Of a stretch of DNA of 64,000 bases, positions 6,605-15,976 are shown piece after piece. How positions within the stretch are numbered: position 1 is the stretch's first letter; each line of letters begins with the position of its first letter. The DNA comes from JANMAT01 sp031359995. GTDB taxonomy: Bacteria > Actinomycetota > Acidimicrobiia > Acidimicrobiales > Ilumatobacteraceae. The position numbers and the translations under genes were made by a program. Where the stretch lies: assembly GCA_031359995.1 (NCBI GenBank), contig JANMAT010000075.1:1-64000 (forward strand), in the 5' to 3' direction. Under the pieces are notes generated by a model, which saw nothing but the letters and a program-made list of their open reading frames with translations, was not told the origin of the DNA and ran no database searches.

Positions 6605-9390
6605 TCGTCACGGTCGACCTCACGCGCATCGACGCCGCCGCACCATCGAGTGTGGCGGCATGGGCGCGCGTGGCCCCGACCGATCCCGACGGCATCGCCG
6701 CCGTCGTCGATCAGATCGCCGACAGCCTGCGCGACGACCCGGGACTGGCCGCCAAGGTGCTCGAGCTGCTGCTCGACCTCCTGCCCTCCCTCGACGCCGA
6801 GGATCACCGCGCCCGGGTGTGCTACCTGCTGGCCCAGGCCCGCATCGCCGAAGGGCGGCTCGACGAAGCGCTCGACTTCATCGAGCGGGCCCGCCGGTTC
6901 TACGCCCAGGCCGGTGACGACCTGCAGGCCTTGCGCACGAACCTGGCCCGCACCCACGTGCTGTTCGAGATGGGACGCCACGACGAGGCCCTCGAAGCAA
7001 GCGTCGAGGTGCTCAGCGCCTTCTCGATGCCCGTCGACGGCCTGGACGAAGCCGAACGGCTCAACGTGCGGGGCACGGCCCACATGAACGTCGGCGTCTG
7101 TCACGAGTACGCCGGTCGGTTCCAGGCTGCCCTGGCGTCCTTCGCGGCCGCGGCCGACGACTTCACATCGGTCGACAACCACGTCATGCTCGGCCACCTG
7201 CTCCACAACCAGGCGTGGGTGCTCATCGCTCTCGGCAAGGTCGGGGATGCCACTGCCATGCTCCGCCGGGCGGCCGCGGCGCTCGAGCGGGAAGGGGTTC
7301 GCGCCAGCGTCGCCATGACCCAGGTCGCTCTGGTCCGGGCCCACGTCGACATGGGCGAGCCGGCCGAGGCCCTGCAGATCCTGGAGTCAGCCGGCGACAT
7401 CCTCGACGAGATCGACGCGCCGGGCGTGCGCTACGACCATCTGACCACGGCGGCCGAGGCCTACGCATCCCTCAACCTGCTGCGCGAGGCGGTCGACCTG
7501 TACCGCGACATCCTGAAGTGGCACACCGACAGCGGCTTCGAGGTCGAACGGGCCCGGGCCTCGTTCGGCCTCGGTGTGGCGCTGGCCCGGCTCGGCGAGC
7601 ACGTGGATGCCATCGAGGCGCTGGAGCGGGCCGTCGCGACGTTCCGCTCGCTCGGTCACGCCAGCGGGCTGGCCCGCTCGCTCGTCGCCATGGGCGACGT
7701 GCGGGCCCGGGAGGGCCGCGGCCGCGAGGCTGCCGGCCATCTCGACGATGCGGCGCGGGTCGCGCTCGCGGGCGGTGCACCAGCCGAAGCCCTGCAGGCC
7801 CGGCTCGCACTGGTCGAGCTGGAGCCGACCGACGCGGCCACCGTTGCCCGGAACCACGCCGATGCCCGTGAGCTGGGCATCGCGCCACTCGTCGTCCTGG
7901 CCGCCCACGCCGCGGGGCGCCGTGCGCTCCACGACGGCGACCTCGCGAGCGCCCGATCCCACCTGTCGGAGGCCGCGGCCATCGTCGAACGTCAGCGCCG
8001 GTCGCTCCAGCACGAAGTGCTCCTCGTGGGGTTCGCCCGGGACAAGGACGGGCTCGACCACGATCTCGTCCGGCTGGAGCTGGCCGACCCGGCCAGTAGC
8101 GCGTCGGCGGCGCTGACCGTGATGGAGAACGCCAAGTCGCGCTCCCTTCGGCAGATGGCGACGGGTGCCTGCCGTCGCGGCGGGGCCGACCGCGAGCCCG
8201 AGCGGGCCGAGCTGCTCGAAGCCGATCTCCACGCCGCCTACCGCGCCATGTTCACCGCGGCGGCCGAGGACCCGGCGGCGTTCGAGCGCCTGCGGCGTCG
8301 CGCCGGGGAGCTCGAGACGCAACTCCAGCGGATCCGTCTGGCCGGCGTGGGGTCGGTCCGGGCCGATGCGCCGAACTCCGCCGGTTCGGGCACGGGCGGG
8401 CTCGATCCGTCGGCCGGGGTCCTGAGCTACTTCTGCCTGGGGCCGCAGGTGGTCGCCGTGGTCGGCCGGGGCGACGACCTCCGGGTCGTGGCGGTGGCCG
8501 AGGTGGCGCAGGTGCTCGACCTGCTGGCCCGCTTCGCCGCGCAGCGCGACCGCCTGCGCCTGGGTGCCGCGTTCGCCGCACGCCACGGGGCACGTCTGGT
8601 GCAGTCGTGCCGCAACGTGCTCGGCGAGCTCCACGACGCCCTCATCGCCCCGGTGCTCGCCGACCTGCAGGATCGCCCTGCGGGCGAGCTGCTCGTCGTG
8701 TCTCCCCACGGCCCGCTGCACGCGGTGCCGTTCCATGCGCTGTGGGCCGACGACCGTTACCTGATCGATGATCGACCCGTGGCGATCACGCCCAGTCTCG
8801 CCCTCGAGGCCCCCGGCCGGCGTGAGGCCATCGCCGGGCGGCCACTCGTCGTGGGTGTCACCGACGACCTGGCCCCGCTGGCCGGGCCCGAGGCCCGGTC
8901 GGTGCACGAGCGCATCGGAGGCGACCTGCTGTACGGCGCCGCTGCGACCGTGGACGCCTTCGTCGAGGCGGCGGCCGGCCGGTCACTGATCCATCTGGCC
9001 ACTCACGCGTGGCACCGCTCCGACAACCCCATGTTCTCCGCGGTCCGCTTCGCCGACCGCTGGCTCACGGCGGCCGAGGTGTTGGAACGCCTCGACCTCA
9101 CCGGTGCCGTCGTGGTGCTGAGCGCCTGCGAGACCGGCCGGTCCTCCACCACCGGCGGTGATGAGCTGCTCGGCCTGGTACGTGGGTTCCTGGGCGCGGG
9201 TGCCCGCCAGCTGGTGGCGAGCCTGTGGCCGGCCGATGACGCCGCCACCGCCGAGCTCATGGACCAGTTCCACCTGTCGCTCGCCACGGATGGCGTCGCG
9301 TCTGCCCTTCGTACCGCTCAGCTTCGGACCCGAGAGACCTTCTCGCACCCGTCGCACTGGGCCCCCTTCGTCGCTCTAGGAGCTCGCTGA
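6601..9390 (+). CDS. TPR-CHAT caspase-like protease
   Basis: 929 residues, no signal peptide. The N-terminal 450 residues are helical tetratricopeptide-type repeats (for example LAARFAAAADDFTSV-like and EALERAVATFRSLG helices). A helical linker follows, then a CHAT domain from about residue 630. CHAT is a caspase/separase-clan cysteine protease. The dyad is visible as H802 in HLATHA and C843 in LSACETG, followed by GGDELLGLVRGFLGAGA and VASLWP, typical of CHAT. The catalytic residues are intact. TPRs usually sense a ligand or partner that switches the protease on. It overlaps the preceding gene by 4 nt and is followed 2 nt later by a subtilase. In type III-E CRISPR a TPR-CHAT protease acts on a sigma-factor regulator; here an ECF sigma gene lies nearby but no CRISPR genes do. 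Confidence 0.88.
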   Translation: MIVTVDLTRIDAAAPSSVAAWARVAPTDPDGIAAVVDQIADSLRDDPGLAAKVLELLLDLLPSLDAEDHRARVCYLLAQARIAEGRLDEALDFIERARRFYAQAGDDLQALRTNLARTHVLFEMGRHDEALEASVEVLSAFSMPVDGLDEAERLNVRGTAHMNVGVCHEYAGRFQAALASFAAAADDFTSVDNHVMLGHLLHNQAWVLIALGKVGDATAMLRRAAAALEREGVRASVAMTQVALVRAHVDMGEPAEALQILESAGDILDEIDAPGVRYDHLTTAAEAYASLNLLREAVDLYRDILKWHTDSGFEVERARASFGLGVALARLGEHVDAIEALERAVATFRSLGHASGLARSLVAMGDVRAREGRGREAAGHLDDAARVALAGGAPAEALQARLALVELEPTDAATVARNHADARELGIAPLVVLAAHAAGRRALHDGDLASARSHLSEAAAIVERQRRSLQHEVLLVGFARDKDGLDHDLVRLELADPASSASAALTVMENAKSRSLRQMATGACRRGGADREPERAELLEADLHAAYRAMFTAAAEDPAAFERLRRRAGELETQLQRIRLAGVGSVRADAPNSAGSGTGGLDPSAGVLSYFCLGPQVVAVVGRGDDLRVVAVAEVAQVLDLLARFAAQRDRLRLGAAFAARHGARLVQSCRNVLGELHDALIAPVLADLQDRPAGELLVVSPHGPLHAVPFHALWADDRYLIDDRPVAITPSLALEAPGRREAIAGRPLVVGVTDDLAPLAGPEARSVHERIGGDLLYGAAATVDAFVEAAAGRSLIHLATHAWHRSDNPMFSAVRFADRWLTAAEVLERLDLTGAVVVLSACETGRSSTTGGDELLGLVRGFLGAGARQLVASLWPADDAATAELMDQFHLSLATDGVASALRTAQLRTRETFSHPSHWAPFVALGAR

Positions 9391-9392
9391 TC

Positions 9393-10697
9393 ATGCTGTT
9401 CGGACACCACACCCATGCTCGTTGGCGGCACCTGTGCGGCGTCGCCGTGGCGGTGGGCGCGGCGGTGGCGTTCGTCGCGCCGACGACCGTCCAGGCCGTG
9501 GTGCCGGTGGCGGTGGTCATCGTGCGCGTCGGCAACGTGCCCGGCGAGACCGCCGACACCATCGCGGCCCGGCACCGGGTCACCATCGCCGGTCGTGTCC
9601 CGTCCGCGCCCGGCGTGGTGCTGGTCAAGGCGACCGACGGGCGGACGGCCGATGCGTTGGTCGGCGAGCTCGACCTCGATCCGGCCGTGGGGCGGGTGTC
9701 GCTGAACGCCCAGATCGGTAACGCCGAGACCGTGAACGCCACCGGGCGGTTCTTCGGGTACACCGCGGCGCCGGCGGGCGACGCGCAGGCGCAGTACGCC
9801 ACCGGTCTGCTCGGCCTGGCCGCCGCGCAGAAGGCGGCCAGGGACGGCGCCGGTGTGACCGTGGCCGTCATCGACACGGGCGTGCAGCTGCTGCCGAAGC
9901 CGCACACGGCCCTGGCCGGTGTCCTCGTGGCGGGGTACGACGTCGTCGACGGTGACACCGTGCCCGACGACGCCGCGCCGGGCGCGGCGGATCCGATCAG
10001 TGGTGCCGTCGACCCGATGGCCGGGCACGGCACCCATGTCGCCGGCATCGTCCACCTGACGGCGCCCGGTGCCAAGATCATGCCGATCCGGGTGATGGAC
10101 TCCAGCGGGAGCGGCGAGACCTGGAACGTCCTGGTGGGTGCCTACTGGGCGGCCGACCACGGCGCCACGGTCACGAACCTGAGCCTCGGCCTGCACGGCT
10201 CGGCCGGGGCCCTGAAGGACCTGGCCGCCGACCTGCAGGCGCGCGGCGTGGTGGTGGTGGCGGCGGCCGGCAACGACGGCCGTGACCGCGACAACTACCC
10301 GGCGGCGGCCGACTGCACGATCTCGGTGGCGGCCAGCACCGCCGGCGACACGATCGCCGACTTCTCCACCACCGGCACCAAGGTGCGCCTGGCCGCACCC
10401 GGCGAGGGCATCACCAGCGCCCACCCGTTCACCAGCACCGGCTATGCGTCGTGGAGCGGCTCGTCGATGGCGGCTCCGTTCGCCGCCGGCACCGCCGCGC
10501 TGTTGCGGTCGGTCGACCGCACGCTCACCCCCGGTCAGGTCCTGGTCACCCTGGCCGGCACGTCGGCGCCGGTCACGTCCACCTTCGGCACGGTGCAGTT
10601 CGGGCGCCTCGATCCCGTCGCCGCCGTGAGGGCCGTGGCCTCGGGTCGGCTGCCCACCGCCGTGCAGGCCGGCATCGACGGAGCGTGCCTGCCGTGA
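9393..10697 (+). CDS. secreted subtilisin-like serine protease (S8)
   Basis: 434 residues. A hydrophobic N-terminal segment (about 15-36) looks like a signal peptide or anchor. Residues about 40-110 resemble an inhibitor-I9-type propeptide. The catalytic domain has D161 in AVIDTG, H212 in GHGTHVAG, oxyanion N294 in AAGN and S358 in SGSSMAAP, so the triad is complete. It starts 2 nt after the CHAT gene and ends overlapping the next gene in GTGA. Being secreted, it is unlikely to meet the cytoplasmic CHAT protease unless it is retained; a role in envelope processing or signalling is possible. Confidence 0.9.
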   Translation: MLFGHHTHARWRHLCGVAVAVGAAVAFVAPTTVQAVVPVAVVIVRVGNVPGETADTIAARHRVTIAGRVPSAPGVVLVKATDGRTADALVGELDLDPAVGRVSLNAQIGNAETVNATGRFFGYTAAPAGDAQAQYATGLLGLAAAQKAARDGAGVTVAVIDTGVQLLPKPHTALAGVLVAGYDVVDGDTVPDDAAPGAADPISGAVDPMAGHGTHVAGIVHLTAPGAKIMPIRVMDSSGSGETWNVLVGAYWAADHGATVTNLSLGLHGSAGALKDLAADLQARGVVVVAAAGNDGRDRDNYPAAADCTISVAASTAGDTIADFSTTGTKVRLAAPGEGITSAHPFTSTGYASWSGSSMAAPFAAGTAALLRSVDRTLTPGQVLVTLAGTSAPVTSTFGTVQFGRLDPVAAVRAVASGRLPTAVQAGIDGACLP

Positions 10698-11326
10698 TCC
10701 GGACCTTCGTGTGCGCACGGGAACGTGTCGTGCTCGGTGCGCTCATCGAGATGGTACGGGCCGATGGCCGCGTCGCCCTCGTGGGCGCAGTCGCCGGACC
10801 CGACGAGCTGCTGCCGTTCGCCGCGTCGAGCGCCGATGTCGTGCTGGTCTGGACGACCACCGACGCGGTCGATGTGCTGACCCGGCTCCGCGTCAGTGGG
10901 CTGGCCCATCGGACCGGTGTCGTCGTGGTGGTGCCGACGGTGAGCCGCGAGCTGGTGACCGCGGCGGTCGACGCCGGCGTGCGCGGGTTCCTGCTGGCCG
11001 AGGCCGGTCCCGACCAGGTCGTCGACGCGATCATGCGGGTCAGCACCGGTGAGGCGCCGTACGACCCGCGGGCCACCAGCTGGCTGCTGCACCCGCGCAC
11101 GCCGGCCCGGACCCTCGGGCTCACCGACCGTGAAGAGCAGATCCTGCACCTGCTGGCCGACGGCATGCTCAACCGCGACATCGCCGGTCGCCTCGGCATC
11201 GCCGAGGCGACCGTGAAGGCCAACATGAGCCGCATCTACCACCGGCTCGGCGTCGACAACCGCACGCAGGCCGCGTCGTGGGCCCACGCCAACGGCTTCG
11301 GACCCGTGGCCAGCGCGGCGTCCTGA
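10694..11326 (+). CDS. LuxR/NarL-type regulator with degenerate receiver domain
   Basis: 210 residues, GTG start within the preceding stop (GTGA). The N-terminal part (1-125) has the receiver fold pattern, but the acidic pocket after the first strand reads CARERVVL and the strand that normally ends in the phosphorylated Asp reads DVVLVWTT. Phospho-transfer control is therefore unlikely. The C-terminal part is a LuxR HTH: LTDREEQILHLLADGMLNRD, then AEATVKANMSRIYHRLGV. It probably regulates this operon or the divergent sigma gene without phosphorylation, perhaps by protein contact or proteolysis (inference). Confidence 0.88.
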   Translation: MIRTFVCARERVVLGALIEMVRADGRVALVGAVAGPDELLPFAASSADVVLVWTTTDAVDVLTRLRVSGLAHRTGVVVVVPTVSRELVTAAVDAGVRGFLLAEAGPDQVVDAIMRVSTGEAPYDPRATSWLLHPRTPARTLGLTDREEQILHLLADGMLNRDIAGRLGIAEATVKANMSRIYHRLGVDNRTQAASWAHANGFGPVASAAS

Positions 11327-11345
11327 CGGCATCGCGTCCCGCGGA

Positions 11346-11900
11346 TCAACTCCCGTTGACGCTGCCGGGCGAGAGCTTCTCGAGCTGTTCCTGCAGCGCG
11401 TCGAGGCAGCGGCCCCGGGTGGGACCGATGGAGCCCACCGGTAGACCGAGCTGCGCGGCGGCCTCCTGGTACGAGGGCGCCGGATCGGTGAAGTAGAGCA
11501 CCGTCAGCAGCCGCCGGCACCGCTCCGAGACGGCGGCCAGGGCCTGGTCGACCCACTCGATCTCCTCGACGCGCGACGTCCAGCCGTCGTGATCGGTCTC
11601 GACCGGCGGGGTGGCGGCCAGCAGCGCCCGGTCGCGCTCGCGGCGTTCCCAGATGCGGATGGACTGGCGGCGGGCGACGGTCGACAGCCAGGCGCCGAGC
11701 CGCTCGGTCGAGTGGATGCCGTCGACGCCCGACAGGAAGGCGGCGAAGGTGGCCTGGGCCACGTCCTCGGCATCGGCATCGCTCAGCCCGAGGTTGCGGG
11801 GGATGGAGTACACCAGGCGGCCGTAGCGGTCGAGCAGGCGGCGCCAGGCGCGCTTGTCGCCGGCCCGACAACCGTCGACGAGCTGCTGATCGGTGTCCAC
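11346..11900 (-). CDS. ECF RNA polymerase sigma factor
   Basis: 184 residues with sigma region 2 (LLDRYGRLVYSIPRNLGL, then DADAEDVAQATFAAFL) and region 4 (LLTVLYFTDPAPSYQEAAAQ, then LGLPVGSIGPTRGRCL). The GSIGPTR helix is typical of a large actinobacterial ECF group. The GTG start has AAGGGAG upstream. No anti-sigma gene is adjacent. It converges with the CHAT/subtilase/LuxR unit (20 nt apart), so it may belong to that module; the next gene upstream, argS, is divergent housekeeping. Promoter targets cannot be read from the sequence. Confidence 0.88.
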   Translation of the reverse strand: MDTDQQLVDGCRAGDKRAWRRLLDRYGRLVYSIPRNLGLSDADAEDVAQATFAAFLSGVDGIHSTERLGAWLSTVARRQSIRIWERRERDRALLAATPPVETDHDGWTSRVEEIEWVDQALAAVSERCRRLLTVLYFTDPAPSYQEAAAQLGLPVGSIGPTRGRCLDALQEQLEKLSPGSVNGS

Positions 11901-12036
11901 CTCGCTCCCTTCGTCCGCGCCCGCCGACCGTAGCGGTTCGTCGGCGCCATCCACGTGGGAACAGGTGTCGTCAACGCGAACGACACCAACGGACCCGGGT
12001 TCCGCGCGTGGGCTGCGCGACAATCCTCTCGCCCCT

Positions 12037-13767
<1,731 letters not shown>

Positions 13768-13795
13768 CCCGGCACGTCGGCCACGCCCGCGGTGC

Positions 13796-14203
13796 TCAGG
13801 TGTCGAGCACGCGCTCGAGGTCGTCGGCGACGGTGCGGGTGGCGAAGGCGATGACGGCGGCGTCGTCGGCGTGGCCGCCGGGCCGGATGTCGGGGATCTC
13901 GTCGGTGGGGCTCAGGAAGTAGACGAGCGCACCGAGGGCGAACTCGACCGAGGCCGGGTCGGCGTCGGCGGCCAGGCCGGCGGCGTGGGCCTTGACGAAG
14001 CGGGCCAGCCGGTCGCCGCGGTCGCGGACGTTGGCCACGAACGGGTCGCGCGAGTCGGTGAACTTGCGCTGGGCCCGCCCGGCGATCTCGGCGAGGGCGT
14101 CGGTGTCGCCGCCGGCGAGGAGGATGCGGGCCCGTTCGGCGAACGGCTCGTAGTAGTGCATGAGCCGAGGGTCGTGCTCGAGGCTCGGTTCGTGGCGTGA
14201 CAC
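13796..14203 (-). CDS. DUF1232 (YkvA-like) protein
   Basis: 135 residues. Residues 85-120 contain the DUF1232 signature YFLSPTDEIPDIRPGGHADD, followed by AAVIAFATRTV. The family is small, often membrane-associated, and without a firm function. The GTG start is supported by TAGGTT (14216-14211 on the minus strand) 7 nt upstream, fitting a leaderless mRNA. It converges with argS. Confidence 0.75.
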   Translation of the reverse strand: MSRHEPSLEHDPRLMHYYEPFAERARILLAGGDTDALAEIAGRAQRKFTDSRDPFVANVRDRGDRLARFVKAHAAGLAADADPASVEFALGALVYFLSPTDEIPDIRPGGHADDAAVIAFATRTVADDLERVLDT

Positions 14204-14449
14204 CCGCGAAAACCTAGCTCGACGAGGTGGGCCATCGCCCGTCGCCCCCTGATCAGTTCTGGTCATGGACCATGTCAGCAAGGACTGCGACAGTTCCCAC
14301 TTCCTGTGGGGACGGAACCGCATTACGTGCTCAACTATTCAAGAGTCATCACCCGCTTCACATGGAGTTCATCTCCACGGCGCATCGCCGTGATGTCAGC
14401 CCGAATAATGGATGAGGTCAGGGCGGACGAAGTCGGAGGCGACACGACA
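14204..14449. promoter_or_regulatory. likely promoter/operator region of the polysaccharide locus
   Basis: This stretch is AT-richer than its surroundings. It carries a perfect dyad GGTC-ATG-GACC (14261-14271) and a second dyad TTCCCAC-N5-GTGGGGA (14294-14312, one mismatch). Both lie upstream of the first gene of the locus and are candidate operators; no regulator can be named. The start of the sugar transferase gene has GGAGG at 14434-14438. Confidence 0.4.
14211..14216 (-). promoter_or_regulatory. -10 box TAGGTT of the DUF1232 gene
   Basis: TAGGTT on the minus strand ends 7 nt before GTG 14203. Confidence 0.4.
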
Positions 14450-15976
14450 ATGAGCACCGCGGAGCAGCTCGGGTCCAACCCGGGCAGCCCGCTCACGGGG
14501 TCGCCCACTGGCAGCGCGACCCTGCGGGCCACCACCACCCCGACCGCTGCGGCTCGGACCGCCGCCACCGCGCTCGCCGCCGGGTCCCGCAGCGGCCCTA
14601 CGGTCGTTCCCGACGCCACGAACGTGCCGTGGACGACCCGCCACCGGCGGTTCCGCACGGCAACCCTGCTCATCGCGGCCGACGCCGTGGCGTTCTTCGC
14701 CTCCGTGCTGATCGCCGGCGACCTGCGTCCCACCACCGCGATCACCGCCGCCCTCACCGTCGTGCTGCTCGCCGCCGGCGGGCTCTACCAGCACCGTCTG
14801 TCGCTGTCCGTCCTCGACGACCTGCCGGCGATCGTCGGGCGCGTCCTCGCCGCCGCCGCCCTGGCCGCCATGTACCGCGAGCTGGCCAGCTCGCAGGTCA
14901 TCCTGGCGCCGCGCCTCCGCCTGATGATCGTGTCGGTCCTGCTGGTGCTGCTGGCCCGCACCATCGCTTACGCCGTGATCCGGTGGGCCCGGGTGACACG
15001 CCGCTCGAGCTACCGCACCCTCGTGGTCGGCGCCGGCAAGATCGGCCAGGAGGTCGCCACCCTGCTGGCCGACCACCCCCAGCACGGCCTCGAGCCGATC
15101 GGCTTCTACGACCCGGAGCCGATCATGCACCCGGCCCCGGCCCTCACCGTCTTCTCCAGCCAGCGTGACCTGGCCGACATCGTCACCCGACTTCGGGTGC
15201 AGGTCGTCATCGTCGCGTTCAGCGGCGCCGGCGAGGAGGCCATCGTCGACGCCGTGCGCACGTGCGGACGCCTCGACTGCGAGATCTTCATGGTGCCCCG
15301 GCTGTTCGAGCTGCAGGCGCCGTCGAGCCGCCACGTGGACCGGATCTGGAGCATGAAGGTCATCCGCTTGGGCCGCAACGCCCATCGCTCCATGGCGTGG
15401 CCGATCAAGCGCCTCATCGACATCGTCGTGGCCGGCACCGGGCTGCTGGTGCTCAGCCCACTGCTGGCTCTCATCGCCCTGGCCGTCTGGCTCGACAGCC
15501 GGTGCAAGGGCAGCGTGCTCTTCCACCAGGAGCGGATCGGCATCGACAACCGGCCCTTCACCATCTTCAAGTTCCGTAGCATGCGCCCGGCCACCAGCGC
15601 CGAGGCGGCCACCAAGTGGAACATCGCCCGGGACAACCGGGTGCGCCCCCTCGGCCGGATCCTGCGGGGCACCTCGCTCGACGAGCTACCCCAGCTGTGG
15701 AACGTCCTGCGGGGTGACATGAGCCTCGTGGGCCCGCGGCCCGAGCGTCCGCACTTCGTGGGACTTTTCTCCCAGGAGTACCCTGACTACCCGGCTCGGC
15801 ATAGGGTCCCCTCCGGCCTGACCGGATGGGCGCAGGTGCACGGCTTGCGTGGCGACACGTCCATCCGCGAACGGGCCCGCTTCGACAACGACTACATCGA
15901 GCACTGGTCACTCTGGAACGACGTCAAGATCATCCTTCGGACCGCGACAGCCACGCTGCTCCGACGGGGCAGTTGA
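14450..15976 (+). CDS. priming undecaprenyl-phosphate sugar-1-phosphate transferase (WbaP/CpsE type)
   Basis: 508 residues. A cluster of membrane helices (about 65-185) is followed by a Rossmann-like CoA_binding_3 domain (VVGAGKIGQEVATLL) and a C-terminal bacterial sugar-transferase domain: KRLIDIVVAGTGLLVLSPLL, HQERIGIDNRPFTIFKFRSM, DELPQLWNVLRGDMSLVGPR. It moves a hexose-1-phosphate onto undecaprenyl phosphate at the inner face of the membrane, starting repeat-unit assembly. ATG 14450 is preferred (GGAGG 11 nt upstream) over ATG 14408. Its stop overlaps the Wzz-like gene start in TTGA. Confidence 0.93.
   Translation: MSTAEQLGSNPGSPLTGSPTGSATLRATTTPTAAARTAATALAAGSRSGPTVVPDATNVPWTTRHRRFRTATLLIAADAVAFFASVLIAGDLRPTTAITAALTVVLLAAGGLYQHRLSLSVLDDLPAIVGRVLAAAALAAMYRELASSQVILAPRLRLMIVSVLLVLLARTIAYAVIRWARVTRRSSYRTLVVGAGKIGQEVATLLADHPQHGLEPIGFYDPEPIMHPAPALTVFSSQRDLADIVTRLRVQVVIVAFSGAGEEAIVDAVRTCGRLDCEIFMVPRLFELQAPSSRHVDRIWSMKVIRLGRNAHRSMAWPIKRLIDIVVAGTGLLVLSPLLALIALAVWLDSRCKGSVLFHQERIGIDNRPFTIFKFRSMRPATSAEAATKWNIARDNRVRPLGRILRGTSLDELPQLWNVLRGDMSLVGPRPERPHFVGLFSQEYPDYPARHRVPSGLTGWAQVHGLRGDTSIRERARFDNDYIEHWSLWNDVKIILRTATATLLRRGS

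Noticed and set aside
6601..9390. TPR-CHAT gene as part of a type III-E CRISPR (Craspase) system
   Set aside because: No gRAMP/Cas7-11, Cas1 or Cas2 gene and no repeat-spacer array was found in the window; only the protease architecture is shared.
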